A DNA stretch of 64,000 nucleotides from Streptomyces goshikiensis (GTDB taxonomy: Bacteria > Actinomycetota > Actinomycetes > Streptomycetales > Streptomycetaceae), in assembly GCF_014650555.1 (NCBI RefSeq), contig NZ_BMVE01000017.1:62001-126000 (forward strand), in the 5' to 3' direction. Shown here piece after piece: positions 42,330-51,158 of this stretch; within the stretch, counting starts at the first letter, position 1; every line of letters begins with the position of its first letter. Position numbers and translations under genes: made by a program. The notes under the pieces are model-generated. The model made no database searches. It had not been told where the DNA came from and saw only the letters and a program-made list of their open reading frames with translations.

Positions 42330-42854
42330 TCACACCTCCTGTGCGACGGCGGTGGACGCCGCGGAGTCGGCGGGCGCCTCGGCCCGGGAGGCCGCGCAGG
42401 CGCGCTGCACCCCGCGCACGACGCTGTGGTAGCCGGTGCAGCGGCACAGGTTGCCGGTGAGCCACTCGCGGATCTCGGGCTCGGTGGGGGCCTCGCCGTC
42501 GGCGGTGGCCTCGACGAGCTCGCCGAGCGCCATGACCATGCCGGGCGTGCAGAACCCGCACTGGGTGCCGTGTTCCTGGCGCAGGGCCTCCTGGAGACCG
42601 GTGAGTTCACCGCCGGTGGTGGTGATGCCCTCGATGGTGGTGACCTCGGAGCCGGCGGCCGCCACGGTGAGGACCAGGCAGCTCTTGACGGACTTGTCGT
42701 CGAGCCGCACGACGCAGGACCCGCACTGGCCGGTGTCGCAGCCGACCTTGGTGCCGGTCAGCCCGAGGCCGTCGCGGAGCCGCTCCACGAGCAGTTCGTT
42801 CGGCGCCGCCGCGAATTTCTCGGGTCTTCCGTTGACATTCAGTGTGAGATCCAT
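42330..42854 (-). CDS. [2Fe-2S] subunit of the molybdenum hydroxylase (CoxS-like)
   Basis: A 174-residue subunit. The N-terminal plant-ferredoxin cluster site is GCDTGQCGSC with a fourth Cys in KSCLVLT. The C-terminal cluster site is CGFCTPGM and CRCTGYHS. An Ala/Ser-rich tail extends beyond the usual CoxS length. It overlaps the upstream reductase-like gene by 16 bases and is closely followed by the large-subunit gene. Confidence 0.95.
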   Translation of the reverse strand: MDLTLNVNGRPEKFAAAPNELLVERLRDGLGLTGTKVGCDTGQCGSCVVRLDDKSVKSCLVLTVAAAGSEVTTIEGITTTGGELTGLQEALRQEHGTQCGFCTPGMVMALGELVEATADGEAPTEPEIREWLTGNLCRCTGYHSVVRGVQRACAASRAEAPADSAASTAVAQEV

Positions 42855-43465
42855 GCGAGCGCCTGCGCTTCCGTGAGCGACCGGTTGAAGAGGGGCCCGC
42901 CGGGCTGCTGGAGAATTCCCCCGGAGTGCAGCGGACCGGTGTCCACGGGAGCGAATCCGAGATCCGTGACGACTCCCGCGACGATTTCCTTGGCTTTCCC
43001 GTCGTCGCCGGCCACGAAATGGGCCAGGCGCCGTGACCCCTCTCGGCCCGGTTCGGTGCCGGCGACGGCGAGTGTCTCGAAATGCATGGTGTTCAGGGAT
43101 TTCACGATCCGCGCGCCGGGATACCACTCGGCGACGAGTTCGCTGGAGCCGCGCCCGTCCGGCTCCCGGGGTGCGCCGGGGCCGCTGAAGGCGTTCGTCG
43201 CGTCGACGATCACGCTGTCGCGGACGGCGCCGGGGGGCAGCAGGCCCCGGACGCCGTCGAACGGCACCATCAGCACCAGGAGTTCGCTGCGGTCGGCCGC
43301 TTCGGCGGGGTGCGCCGCCGAAGCGGCCGGGCCCAGTTCGGCCAGCAGCGGTCCGATGCTCCGGGGGCCCCGGGAGTTGGCGAGTACCACCTCGTGGTCC
43401 GCCGCCACCAGGATCCTTGCGAGCGTGGAGCCGATCCGCCCGGTGCCGATGATGCCCAGTCGCAT
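42839..43465 (-). CDS. NADPH-dependent F420 reductase-like (NpdG/Fno) protein
   Basis: A 208-residue Rossmann protein with GIIGTGRIGSTLA (GxGxxG at 5-10) and LANSRGP after strand 2, which fits NADP(H) rather than NAD(H). VAEWYPGARIVKSLNTM is typical of the F420:NADP oxidoreductase family. It could feed F420H2 or act on its own substrate. ATG 43465 follows GAAGGAG. Just upstream is a small triple repeat of gggaggtgctc. It overlaps the CoxS-like gene. Confidence 0.82.
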   Translation of the reverse strand: MRLGIIGTGRIGSTLARILVAADHEVVLANSRGPRSIGPLLAELGPAASAAHPAEAADRSELLVLMVPFDGVRGLLPPGAVRDSVIVDATNAFSGPGAPREPDGRGSSELVAEWYPGARIVKSLNTMHFETLAVAGTEPGREGSRRLAHFVAGDDGKAKEIVAGVVTDLGFAPVDTGPLHSGGILQQPGGPLFNRSLTEAQALAWISH

Positions 43466-43509
43466 TGCCGCTCCTTCGGGAGGGTGCTCGGGAGGTGCTC
43501 GGGAGGTGC

Positions 43510-44994
43510 TCAGTCCATGCCGATCCAGACCGACTTGGTCTGGGTGTAGCTCTCCAGGGATTCGGGCCCGCACTCGCGGCCGAATCCGGAGGCCTTGTAG
43601 CCGCCGTAGGGGACGGAGGGGTCGTACTGGTTGTAGCAGTTCACCCAGACGGTGCCGGCCTTGATCTGCGAGGCGACCCGGTGGGCGCGCCGCAGGTCCT
43701 TGGTGTGGACGCCGGCGGCGAGGCCGTACGCGCTGTCGTTGGCGATGCGCACGGCGTCCTCCTCGGTGTCGAAGGGGATGATCGACAGGACCGGGCCGAA
43801 GATCTCCTCCTGGGCGATCCGCATCCCGTTGTCGACGCCGGTGAAGACGGTCGGCAGGAAGTACAGGCCTTCGGAGGAGGCGCCCTCGGGGGTCCAGCCG
43901 GTGCCGCCGGTGCGCAGGACGGCGCCTTCCTTCTCGCCGATCTCGATGTACGAGCTCACCTTGTCGAACTGGCCGCGGTGGGCCAGCGGGCCGAACAGGG
44001 TGGCGGGGTCGCGCGGGTCGCCGGGCTTCAGGGCGGCGGCCCGGCGCACCAGGCGCTCGACCATCTCGTCGTGGACGGGGCGCTGGAGCAGCAGCCGGGA
44101 GCCGGCGGTGCAGATCTCGCCCTTGTTGTAGTAGATGCCGAAGAACGCGAGCTCCTCGGCGGCGTCGAGGTCGGCGTCGGCGAAGACGATGTTGGCGGAC
44201 TTCCCGCCGAGCTCCATCGTCACCTTCTTCAGGGTGCCGGCCGACTTGCGGATGATCGACTGGCCCACGACGGTGGAGCCGGTGAAGGCGATCTTGTCGA
44301 TGCCGGGGTGGTCGCTGAGGGTCTGGCCCAGCTCCACGCCGGGACCGGTGACCACGTTCAGCACCCCGTCCGGGATCTCCGCCTCCTGGAAGAGCTCGGC
44401 GATCTTCAGCGCGGTGAGCGGGGTCGCCGGGGAGGGCTTGTGGACCACCGTGTTCCCCGCCGCGAGCGCCGGTGCGATCTTCGTCATCGACAGCAGCAGC
44501 GGGAAGTTGAACGGGGTGATCGCGCAGACCACGCCCAGCGGTTCGCGCAGGGTGTACGCCAGCTGCCCGCCGGCCGGGGCCCGCGAGGAGCCGTCGACGC
44601 GGGTCACCGCCCCGGCGTAGTAGTGCATGAGCTGCGCGGCCATGGGGGCGTCGACCGTGCTGGAGAAGGCGAACGGCTTGCCCATGTCCACCGTCTCCAG
44701 CAGGGCTATCTCCTCCAGGTCGCGTTCGATCAGCTCACCGACCCGGTTCAGCCTCAGCGCGCGCTCCTGGGCGGACAGTCTGCTCCACGGCCCCTCCTCG
44801 TACGCCGCGCGGGCGGCGGCCACGGCCGCGTCCGCGTCGGCGGCGGTGGCCTGGGCCACCGGCACGATCTCCTGTCCGTCCACGGGGCTGATGTCCGGCT
44901 CGGTCCTCCCGTCCTGGGAGGCGACCCATTTGCCGCCGATGAACAGCTTGCCGGGGTTGGCGAGGGGCGGACCGCTCAGCTCACGCTTGGTCAT
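43510..44994 (-). CDS. NAD(P)-dependent aldehyde dehydrogenase
   Basis: A 494-residue enzyme with ALDH motifs: TPFNFPLLL, KPSPATPLTALKIAEL, FTGSTVVGQSI, VTMELGGKSANIV with the general-base Glu, NKGEICTAGSRLLLQ with the nucleophile Cys, and QEEIFGPVLSIIPF. It should oxidise an aldehyde produced by other enzymes in the array (for example the ThDP decarboxylase). ATG 44994 follows GGAAGG; 44 bases separate it from the next gene. Confidence 0.95.
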   Translation of the reverse strand: MTKRELSGPPLANPGKLFIGGKWVASQDGRTEPDISPVDGQEIVPVAQATAADADAAVAAARAAYEEGPWSRLSAQERALRLNRVGELIERDLEEIALLETVDMGKPFAFSSTVDAPMAAQLMHYYAGAVTRVDGSSRAPAGGQLAYTLREPLGVVCAITPFNFPLLLSMTKIAPALAAGNTVVHKPSPATPLTALKIAELFQEAEIPDGVLNVVTGPGVELGQTLSDHPGIDKIAFTGSTVVGQSIIRKSAGTLKKVTMELGGKSANIVFADADLDAAEELAFFGIYYNKGEICTAGSRLLLQRPVHDEMVERLVRRAAALKPGDPRDPATLFGPLAHRGQFDKVSSYIEIGEKEGAVLRTGGTGWTPEGASSEGLYFLPTVFTGVDNGMRIAQEEIFGPVLSIIPFDTEEDAVRIANDSAYGLAAGVHTKDLRRAHRVASQIKAGTVWVNCYNQYDPSVPYGGYKASGFGRECGPESLESYTQTKSVWIGMD

Positions 44995-45032
44995 GGCTGC
45001 CTTCCGGTGTCGGGTGCGGGGGCGCGGTGGTG

Positions 45033-45773
45033 CTAGCCCTTCGCGAGCTGCGTCAAGAAGGTCTCGGCGAGGGCCTTGGAGGAGTACGGGTTCTGGCCGG
45101 TGGTGAGCCTGCGGTCCACCACCACGTGCGAGTCCCAGATCGCTTCGGCCTTCTCGTACCGGGCACCGAGCCGGGTGAGCTCGGCCTCCAGGATCAGCGG
45201 GAGGCGGCCGGCCATGTTGGTGACCAGCTCCTCGGCGTGGGAGAAGGCGGTCATCCTGTAGCCCTCGAACGGCCACCGGCCCTCACCGTCGCGGAGCGCG
45301 AGGAGCGAGGTGTGCCCGTGGCATACGGTGGCCAGCGGCTTGTCCTGGGCGATGGCCCACCGCAGGATCTGGGCGAGCTCGTCGGATTTGGGCAGGTCGC
45401 CGATGGCGCCGTGGCCACCGCTGACGTAGATGCCGTCGTAGTCGGCGATCTCCTTCTCGCCCAGGCTCTCCAGGGCGATCGGGTTCCGCAGCTCGGGGCT
45501 GTCCGCGATGACGCGGACGTACTCGGCCGCGTTGGCCTCGTCCTCGTTCGGCGAGCCCTGGGGACGGACCCACTGGAGGAACTGGGGGTCGATGCTGGTC
45601 TGGTCGACCGTGGGCGCCCGCCCCCCGATCGTCGCCAGGTCCACGGTGTGTCCCGCGGCCTTGAAGAGGGTGAAAGGAACCACGAATTCCTCGGCCCAGA
45701 ATCCCGAGGGGTGCTGTTCCCCGTCCAAGAGATGGAGCGTTGCCTTGGCCGTCATGACGACGAGAATCTTCAT
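45033..45773 (-). CDS. DJ-1/PfpI-family protein (HSP31-like), first paralogue
   Basis: A 246-residue class I glutamine-amidotransferase-fold protein. The nucleophile elbow TVCHGHTSLL has C151, and FWAEEF supplies the conserved Glu (E28/E29). YVSGGHGAIGDLP is the loop before the elbow. Homologues act as glyoxalase III, protein or nucleotide deglycases or chaperones (the deglycase activity is debated). ATG 45773 follows AAGGAG. It is the most downstream of three DJ-1-like genes in the array. Confidence 0.88.
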   Translation of the reverse strand: MKILVVMTAKATLHLLDGEQHPSGFWAEEFVVPFTLFKAAGHTVDLATIGGRAPTVDQTSIDPQFLQWVRPQGSPNEDEANAAEYVRVIADSPELRNPIALESLGEKEIADYDGIYVSGGHGAIGDLPKSDELAQILRWAIAQDKPLATVCHGHTSLLALRDGEGRWPFEGYRMTAFSHAEELVTNMAGRLPLILEAELTRLGARYEKAEAIWDSHVVVDRRLTTGQNPYSSKALAETFLTQLAKG

Positions 45774-45843
45774 GACTGTTCTCCTTGTTCTGGAATCGCT
45801 GCCGATTCAACACGCCGCCCGCGAGGGGCGTAAGGGGGGAGCG

Positions 45844-46587
45844 TCAGGCGCGTGATACTTCGTCACGTGCATCCAACGCGGAGATGATGGTGCGGAATTC
45901 ACCGACCAGGGGGTGGTCGGGATGGGCTTCGGCGAATATGCGCTCGCCGTACAGAGCGGCCATTTCCGGCGCGTAGGGGAGGATTCCGGCCAGGGGTGCG
46001 TCGTAGGCCGCCTCGGCGCGCCGGCCGACCTCGTCCCGGTCGACCCCTGCCGGGGCCATGCTCATGACCAGGGCGCGCCGGCAGGGCAGCCGCCCGGCCA
46101 GGGCGAGCGTCTCCTCGACCCCGCAGAGGTCGATGCGGTCCGCCCGCGCCAGGATCATCAGGACGTCGGCGCTGGCCATGGCCGTCACCGACTCGTTGTT
46201 GAGCCCGGCGTGCGTGTCCAGCAGCAGCACGTCGAGCGCGAGGTGCCGCGACAGCCGGTCGAACCCCTCCGGCAGCAGCCCCACGTCGTACCCGGTGGAC
46301 ATGAGCTCGCGCAGGGCGGCCGTCCCGGTCCGGGCCGGTACGACGTACAGCCCGGGCGCGCCGGCCTGCTGGGCCGCCGCCTCGATCTCGCAGCGGCCGA
46401 GCAGGTAGTCGGCCAGCGAGAAGCCCGGCTCCAGCCGGAACAGCAGGTCCAGGGTGGGTGAGTGGATGTCGGTGTCGACCACCCCCACCCGGCGCCCCCC
46501 GGCCGCGATCAGCAGCGCGAGGTTCGCCAGCACCGAGGACTTCCCGGTGCCGCCGCGGTGCGAGTGCACCACGATGGTCCGGGTCAT
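45844..46587 (-). CDS. MinD/ParA-like P-loop ATPase
   Basis: A 247-residue ATPase with a deviant Walker A motif HRGGTGKSSV (residues 10-19), VVDTDIHSPTLD as the switch-like Asp segment and VLLLDTHAGLNNE as Walker B. Such proteins dimerise on membranes or nucleoid and position or regulate partners. Its ATG follows directly on the TAG stop of the PP2C gene with no gap, implying coupled translation and a functional link with the phosphatase module. Which partner it serves is unknown. Confidence 0.87.
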   Translation of the reverse strand: MTRTIVVHSHRGGTGKSSVLANLALLIAAGGRRVGVVDTDIHSPTLDLLFRLEPGFSLADYLLGRCEIEAAAQQAGAPGLYVVPARTGTAALRELMSTGYDVGLLPEGFDRLSRHLALDVLLLDTHAGLNNESVTAMASADVLMILARADRIDLCGVEETLALAGRLPCRRALVMSMAPAGVDRDEVGRRAEAAYDAPLAGILPYAPEMAALYGERIFAEAHPDHPLVGEFRTIISALDARDEVSRA

Positions 46588-47847
46588 CTACGCCACCACC
46601 CGGTGGCCCGCGCCGTCCGCGCGCGGCCCCCGCGCCGCGCGTGGCCGGTGCAGGGCCAGCATGGTGACGTCGTCGTGCTGTTCGGCGGTGCCGGTGTGCT
46701 CGCGCACCGCCAGGTCGATCCGGTCGACCACGTCCTTTCCGCTCACCGGGGGGCCGGCGAGCAGGTCCAGCATCCGTTCGTCGCCGAGGAAGCTGCCGCC
46801 CGGGCAGCGGGCCTCGGGGACCCCGTCCGTGAACACGAAGAGGGTGTCCCCGGGATCGAGCTGGGCGTAGCCGAGGGTGTAGACGCAGTCGGGCAGGACC
46901 CCCACGGCCGGGCCGGTGACGTCCAGCGGGACCGGGTCGCTGCCGTCGGCGCGCAACAGCAGCGGCGGGTTGTGGCCGCCGTTGATGTAGACGAGGCTGC
47001 CGGTGACCGGGTCGAGCACCCCGAAGAACAGGGTGGCGAAGTAGCCCTGCCGCAGGTGGTTGCGGGTGAGGTAGCCGTTGGTCGCGGTGACCGCGTTGAG
47101 CAGCGGGGTGGCGCCGACGACCGGAGTGCGCCGGCCGCCGCCGGCCCGGCCGGCCGCCATCAGGTGCTGGAGGCCGCTGTTCTCGGCGGTGTGCCGCAGC
47201 AGGGAGCGGATGAGCGCCATGAACAGCGCCGCTCCGACCCCCTTGTCGCAGACGTCGGCGACGACGACCGCGAGCCGCCGGCCGCGGGAGATCTCGAAGA
47301 CGTCGTAGAAGTCCCCGGCGACCTGCCGGGCCGGCCGGAAGCGTACGTCGATCTCCCACCCCTCCGGGACCGGCAGCGATTCGGGCAGGAAACCGGCCTG
47401 GATCTCCCGGCCGATCTCCAGTTCCTTCTCGTACCCCATGAGCTCGGCCCGGGCGTCGGCCTCCCGCAGGGTGCGGCCGAGTCCGGCGCGCTCCGAGCAG
47501 CTGTGCAGCCGGGCCCCGACCAGGGCGGGCAGGAAGGGCGGTACGAGGTAGTCGTGGCCGAGGCGGACGTGCTCCTCCAGGGCGGCGAACCCGGCCACGG
47601 TCCAGACGACCACGATGGGTGCCCCGGCCCGGCGGCGCAGCCGGCGCACGGCCGTGCGGACCGACTCGCCGTCGGACTCGGCGGGGACGAGCAGCACGTC
47701 GGCGACGGGCAGCTCCTCCGTATCGCCGTACATCAGGTCGGGCAGGGTGCGGGTGACGAGTTCCGCGTCCATCGTCCGCAGCGCGTCGTACAGCTGCGGC
47801 GGAGGGGGCGGGTACTCGTCGAGGATGATCACGGTCGTGGAGGGCAT
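46588..47847 (-). CDS. PP2C/SpoIIE-type serine phosphatase with receiver-like N-terminus
   Basis: A 419-residue regulator. Residues 1-115 look like a degenerate receiver domain (VIILDEYPPPPPQLYDAL ... LVPPFLPALVGARL) without the full acidic triad. A short coiled coil (GRTLREADARAELMGYEKEL) leads to the phosphatase domain: QAGFLPESLP, AGDFYDVFEI, VADVCDKGVGAALFM with metal-binding Asp, YINGGHNPPLLL, FTDGVPEA and QHDDVTMLAL. It should dephosphorylate one of the STAS proteins nearby. It overlaps the RsbW-like gene by 19 bases. Confidence 0.92.
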   Translation of the reverse strand: MPSTTVIILDEYPPPPPQLYDALRTMDAELVTRTLPDLMYGDTEELPVADVLLVPAESDGESVRTAVRRLRRRAGAPIVVVWTVAGFAALEEHVRLGHDYLVPPFLPALVGARLHSCSERAGLGRTLREADARAELMGYEKELEIGREIQAGFLPESLPVPEGWEIDVRFRPARQVAGDFYDVFEISRGRRLAVVVADVCDKGVGAALFMALIRSLLRHTAENSGLQHLMAAGRAGGGRRTPVVGATPLLNAVTATNGYLTRNHLRQGYFATLFFGVLDPVTGSLVYINGGHNPPLLLRADGSDPVPLDVTGPAVGVLPDCVYTLGYAQLDPGDTLFVFTDGVPEARCPGGSFLGDERMLDLLAGPPVSGKDVVDRIDLAVREHTGTAEQHDDVTMLALHRPRAARGPRADGAGHRVVA

Positions 47848-48293
47848 GGGTCCGTCCCCTCAGCCTTCACAGTCAGCGTGCTGATGTTGCGGCCGTCCCT
47901 GCGGGTGTAGCTGAATTCGTCCACGCTGGTCAGCGCCAGGTGGATGCCGAGACCGCCGACCCTGCGCCGCTCCGGGGGGAGCCCGGGGACGGGGGGCAGG
48001 CAGCCCTCGACGGGGTCGAAGGCGGGTGCGGTGTCCTCGATCGTGATCCGCACCCCGCCGGGACCGGAGCGGCCCCGGACGGTGATCCGTCCGTCGCCGC
48101 CCCGGTACCCGTGCATCACGATGTTCGTGGCCAGCTCGTCCACGGCCAGCCGGATCCGGTACGCGGCGCCCTTGTCGAGGGCCGCCCCCTCGGCCAGCCG
48201 CAGGACGAACGCGGCGATGTCGCCCAGTGCCCCCACCGTGGCGGGCACCTCCAGCGCGGCGGGCGTCCTCGCCAGTTCGACCATCTCACTCAC
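47829..48293 (-). CDS. RsbW-like anti-sigma/serine kinase (GHKL ATPase)
   Basis: A 154-residue GHKL ATP-binding protein. The N-box is AVDELATNIVMHGYRGG, the G1 box TIEDTAPAFDP and the G2 box VGGLGIHLALTSVDE. It is expected to phosphorylate a STAS antagonist or bind a sigma factor. It is flanked by a STAS gene (5-base gap) and the PP2C gene, completing a partner-switching set; no sigma factor gene lies in the window. Confidence 0.92.
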   Translation of the reverse strand: MSEMVELARTPAALEVPATVGALGDIAAFVLRLAEGAALDKGAAYRIRLAVDELATNIVMHGYRGGDGRITVRGRSGPGGVRITIEDTAPAFDPVEGCLPPVPGLPPERRRVGGLGIHLALTSVDEFSYTRRDGRNISTLTVKAEGTDPCPPRP

Positions 48294-48298
48294 CGGTG

Positions 48299-48610
48299 TC
48301 AGTCGTCGGAGAGCAGGATGCTGCGGTCCAGCCCGGCCGTCCGGATGGTCCGGGACACGGGCTCGATGGCGCCGACCACCTTGATGGTCACGTGGTCCGC
48401 CACCTTCTGCTGGGCGAAGACCAGGGAGCGCAGTCCGGCGCTGGCCATGTAGCCGACGCCGGCCATCCGGATCTCCACGGTGCTCGTGCCGTGCCCGGCG
48501 GCCTTCTCGATCGTCTGATGGAAGTCCGGCGCGGTCTTGGCGTCCAGCTCGCCCGTCAGCTCGATCACGGTGGTGTCGCCCTCGATGCTCAGGGACACGG
48601 AAAGCGGCAT
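48299..48610 (-). CDS. STAS-domain anti-sigma-factor antagonist
   Basis: A 103-residue STAS protein. The phosphorylatable Ser is S57 in YMASAGLRSL, and ELTGELDAKTA is the usual second strand. It should cycle between a free form and a form bound to the RsbW-like kinase next door. It lies 16 bases downstream of glgX. Confidence 0.93.
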   Translation of the reverse strand: MPLSVSLSIEGDTTVIELTGELDAKTAPDFHQTIEKAAGHGTSTVEIRMAGVGYMASAGLRSLVFAQQKVADHVTIKVVGAIEPVSRTIRTAGLDRSILLSDD

Positions 48611-48626
48611 GTCAGGTCTCCTTCGG

Positions 48627-50774
48627 TCAGGGCGTCCCGGTCGTCTCGGGATCGTTCGTGCGGCCCACCAGGATCACGACGGAGCGGGGGCCGATGAGGT
48701 ACTTGCCGGCGTTGTCCAGCTCCTGCTCCGCCCCGGGGGTGCGGATGTCGTACGGCGCTTCGGCCCCGGTGTCGGCGAACAGGTGCCAGCTCCGTCCGCC
48801 CGGGAGGGCGGGCAGTTCCAGGTCGTGCGACTCCCAGTGCGAGTTCATGGCCACGTACACCACGTCGTCGTCCCCGGTGCCGCAGCGGGCCACCGCCAGC
48901 AGCCGGCTCTCCGGCGACCAGTCGGGCTGCCAGGCCCGCTCCCCGTGCCAGCTGATGTCGGGCAGCCCGAGGCTGTCCCGGAGCGCTCCGGTGGGGTGCG
49001 AGGTGGAGCGCAGCTCGCGGTGGCGCTTACGGAAGGCGATCATCTGCCGGGTGAAGCGGAGCAGTTCGGCGTTGTCGTCGACCTGGTCCCAGTCGAACCA
49101 GGACAGCTCGTTGTCCTGGCAGTACGTGTTGTTGTTGCCCTGCTGGGTCCGCGCGACCTCGTCCCCGGCCAGCAGCATCGGAATGCCCTGGCTGGTGAAG
49201 AGGATGGCGAGGGCGTTCTTCATCTGCCGCAGCCGCAGCGCGTTGATCCCGGGGTCGTCGGTCGGCCCCTCCGCCCCGCAGTTCCAGCTGGCGTTGTCGT
49301 TCCCGCCGTCGTTGTTGCCCTCGCCGTTGGCCTCGTTGTGCTTGTCGTTGTACGAGACCAGGTCGGCCAGGGTGAATCCGTCGTGCGCGGTCAGGAAGTT
49401 GACCGACGCCGAGGTGCCGCGGCTGGAGTACAGGTCCGGCGAGCCGGCGATGCGGGTGGCGAGCTCCCCGGTGATCCCGGGGTCGCCCTTGAGGAAGCTG
49501 CGCACGGTGTCGCGGTACTTGCCGTTCCACTCCGCCCAGCGGCCGTACGCCGGGAAGTTGCCGACCTCGTAGAGGCCGCCCGCGTCCCACGCCTCGGCGA
49601 TGAGCTTGGTGTGCCGCAGCACCGGGTCGTAGGCGAGCAGTTCCAGCAGTGGCGGGTTGGGCAGCGGGGTGCCGTCCGCGGACCGGCCGAGGATGGCGGC
49701 GAGGTCGAAGCGGAAGCCGTCGATGTGGTAGTCGGCGACCCAGTGGCGCAGGCAGTCGAGCACGTAGTTGCGCACGACGGGGTGGTTGCAGTTGACCGTG
49801 TTGCCCGTGCCGCTGAAGTTGAAGTAGTACCCCTCGGGCGTGAGCATGTAGTACGTGGCGTTGTCGAGCCCCTTGAAGGAGATCGTCGGGCCCTGCTCGT
49901 TGCCCTCGGCGGTGTGGTTGAAGACGACGTCGAGGATGACCTCGATGCCCGCCGCGTGCAGGTCCTTGATCAGGGTGCGGAACTCGTCGCCCTGCATGCC
50001 GTAGCGTCCGGTGGCCGCGTAGCCGGCCTTGGGCGCGAAGAAGGAGACGGTGTTGTAGCCCCAGTAGTCGTAGAGCTTCTCGCCGGTCTCCGGGTTGCTG
50101 CGCGGGTTGTCGCACTCGTCGAACTCGAACACCGGCAGGAGCTCGACGCAGTTCACACCGAGTTCCTTCAGGTACGGGATCTTCTCCCGCAGCCCCGCGA
50201 AGGTGCCGGGCGCGGTGACGCCCGAGGAGGGGTGCCGGGTGAAGCCGCGCACGTGGGTCTCGTAGACCACGAGGTCCTCGGCACGGATGCCCAGCGGGGT
50301 GTCGTCGCCCCAGTCGAAGTCCTGGAGGCAGACCCGGGAGCGGTACTGGTAGCCGCGGCTGCGGTCCGGTTCCACGCCCCACACGTCGCGGCCCGCGATG
50401 AGCCGCGCGTACGGGTCGGACAGGACCTGCCGGGCGTCGAAGCGGTGGCCGGAGGCCGGGTCGAAGGGGCCGTCGGCCCGGTAGCCGTACTCGATGTTCT
50501 CGTGGTCGAGGCCGAAGACCGTCATGGCGAAGACGCTGCCGGTGCGGAATTCCTCGGGGAATTCCAGCTCGGCCATCGGCTCGGGCTCTCCGCGCTTGTA
50601 GATGACCAGGGACATGGAGGTGGCCTGGTCGGAGAAGACGGAGAAACTGACCCCGCCGGGGACCACGTTGGCCCCGAAGGGGAAGGGCTTGCCGGCGCGG
50701 ACGCGGTACCCGCCCACCTCGTGGGTCGGGTACGCGTCGACGCGCAGCACCAGCTCGGACTGGGCCTCGGTCAT
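48627..50774 (-). CDS. glgX: Glycogen debranching enzyme GlgX (GH13, isoamylase type)
   Basis: A 715-residue glycosidase that hydrolyses alpha-1,6 branches of glycogen. A CBM48-type N-terminal domain (GANVVPGGVSFSVFS) is followed by the GH13 barrel with D357 (GFRFDLAAIL, nucleophile), E394 (LIAEAWD, acid/base) and D465 (LTAHDG). The length fits the family. Its ATG overlaps the stop of the upstream STAS gene and another STAS gene follows, so it is embedded in the partner-switching operon. Trehalose or glycogen mobilisation under stress is a plausible context. Confidence 0.95.
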   Translation of the reverse strand: MTEAQSELVLRVDAYPTHEVGGYRVRAGKPFPFGANVVPGGVSFSVFSDQATSMSLVIYKRGEPEPMAELEFPEEFRTGSVFAMTVFGLDHENIEYGYRADGPFDPASGHRFDARQVLSDPYARLIAGRDVWGVEPDRSRGYQYRSRVCLQDFDWGDDTPLGIRAEDLVVYETHVRGFTRHPSSGVTAPGTFAGLREKIPYLKELGVNCVELLPVFEFDECDNPRSNPETGEKLYDYWGYNTVSFFAPKAGYAATGRYGMQGDEFRTLIKDLHAAGIEVILDVVFNHTAEGNEQGPTISFKGLDNATYYMLTPEGYYFNFSGTGNTVNCNHPVVRNYVLDCLRHWVADYHIDGFRFDLAAILGRSADGTPLPNPPLLELLAYDPVLRHTKLIAEAWDAGGLYEVGNFPAYGRWAEWNGKYRDTVRSFLKGDPGITGELATRIAGSPDLYSSRGTSASVNFLTAHDGFTLADLVSYNDKHNEANGEGNNDGGNDNASWNCGAEGPTDDPGINALRLRQMKNALAILFTSQGIPMLLAGDEVARTQQGNNNTYCQDNELSWFDWDQVDDNAELLRFTRQMIAFRKRHRELRSTSHPTGALRDSLGLPDISWHGERAWQPDWSPESRLLAVARCGTGDDDVVYVAMNSHWESHDLELPALPGGRSWHLFADTGAEAPYDIRTPGAEQELDNAGKYLIGPRSVVILVGRTNDPETTGTP

Positions 50775-51121
50775 CGCACGGTCCCCGCCTGGACCTTGGC
50801 CTCGGCCGCCGCCGCCTCGCCCGCCTCGAAGAAGTCGAGGAACCCGGTGGCCGACATGACGAACCGGACTTCCTCGCTCACCCCGTAGAGGGTGACGGAG
50901 ACCCCGGCGTGCTGGGCCTCGCGGTAGACGACGAGCAGGGTGCGCAGCCCCGCGCTGGAGACGTAGGTGACGGCCGTGAGGTCGATGCGCAGCGGCCGGC
51001 CCTCGCGCACGAGCGGCAGCAGTGCCTGCAGCATCGATCCGGAGGTCTCGCTGTTGATCTCGCCGGTGGCGACGAGCACGGTGCTCGCCTTGTTCCGGCG
51101 CTGCTTCAGGTTGAGAGTCAT
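50771..51121 (-). CDS. STAS-domain anti-sigma-factor antagonist, second copy
   Basis: A 116-residue STAS protein with S56 in YVSSAGLRTLL as the expected phosphorylation site. It differs from the other STAS protein in the array and carries an extra C-terminal Ala/Glu helix (AGEAAAAEAKVQ). Its stop overlaps the glgX start (ATGA), so the regulator and the debranching enzyme are translated together. Confidence 0.92.
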   Translation of the reverse strand: MTLNLKQRRNKASTVLVATGEINSETSGSMLQALLPLVREGRPLRIDLTAVTYVSSAGLRTLLVVYREAQHAGVSVTLYGVSEEVRFVMSATGFLDFFEAGEAAAAEAKVQAGTVR

Positions 51122-51158
51122 GATGTTCCCCTCTTCTCGGGGCGCCCCCCGTTGGGCC

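Noticed and set aside
39829..42854. Aerobic carbon monoxide dehydrogenase
   Set aside because: The large subunit lacks the VAYRCSFR active-site loop; the general xanthine-dehydrogenase-family name is safer.
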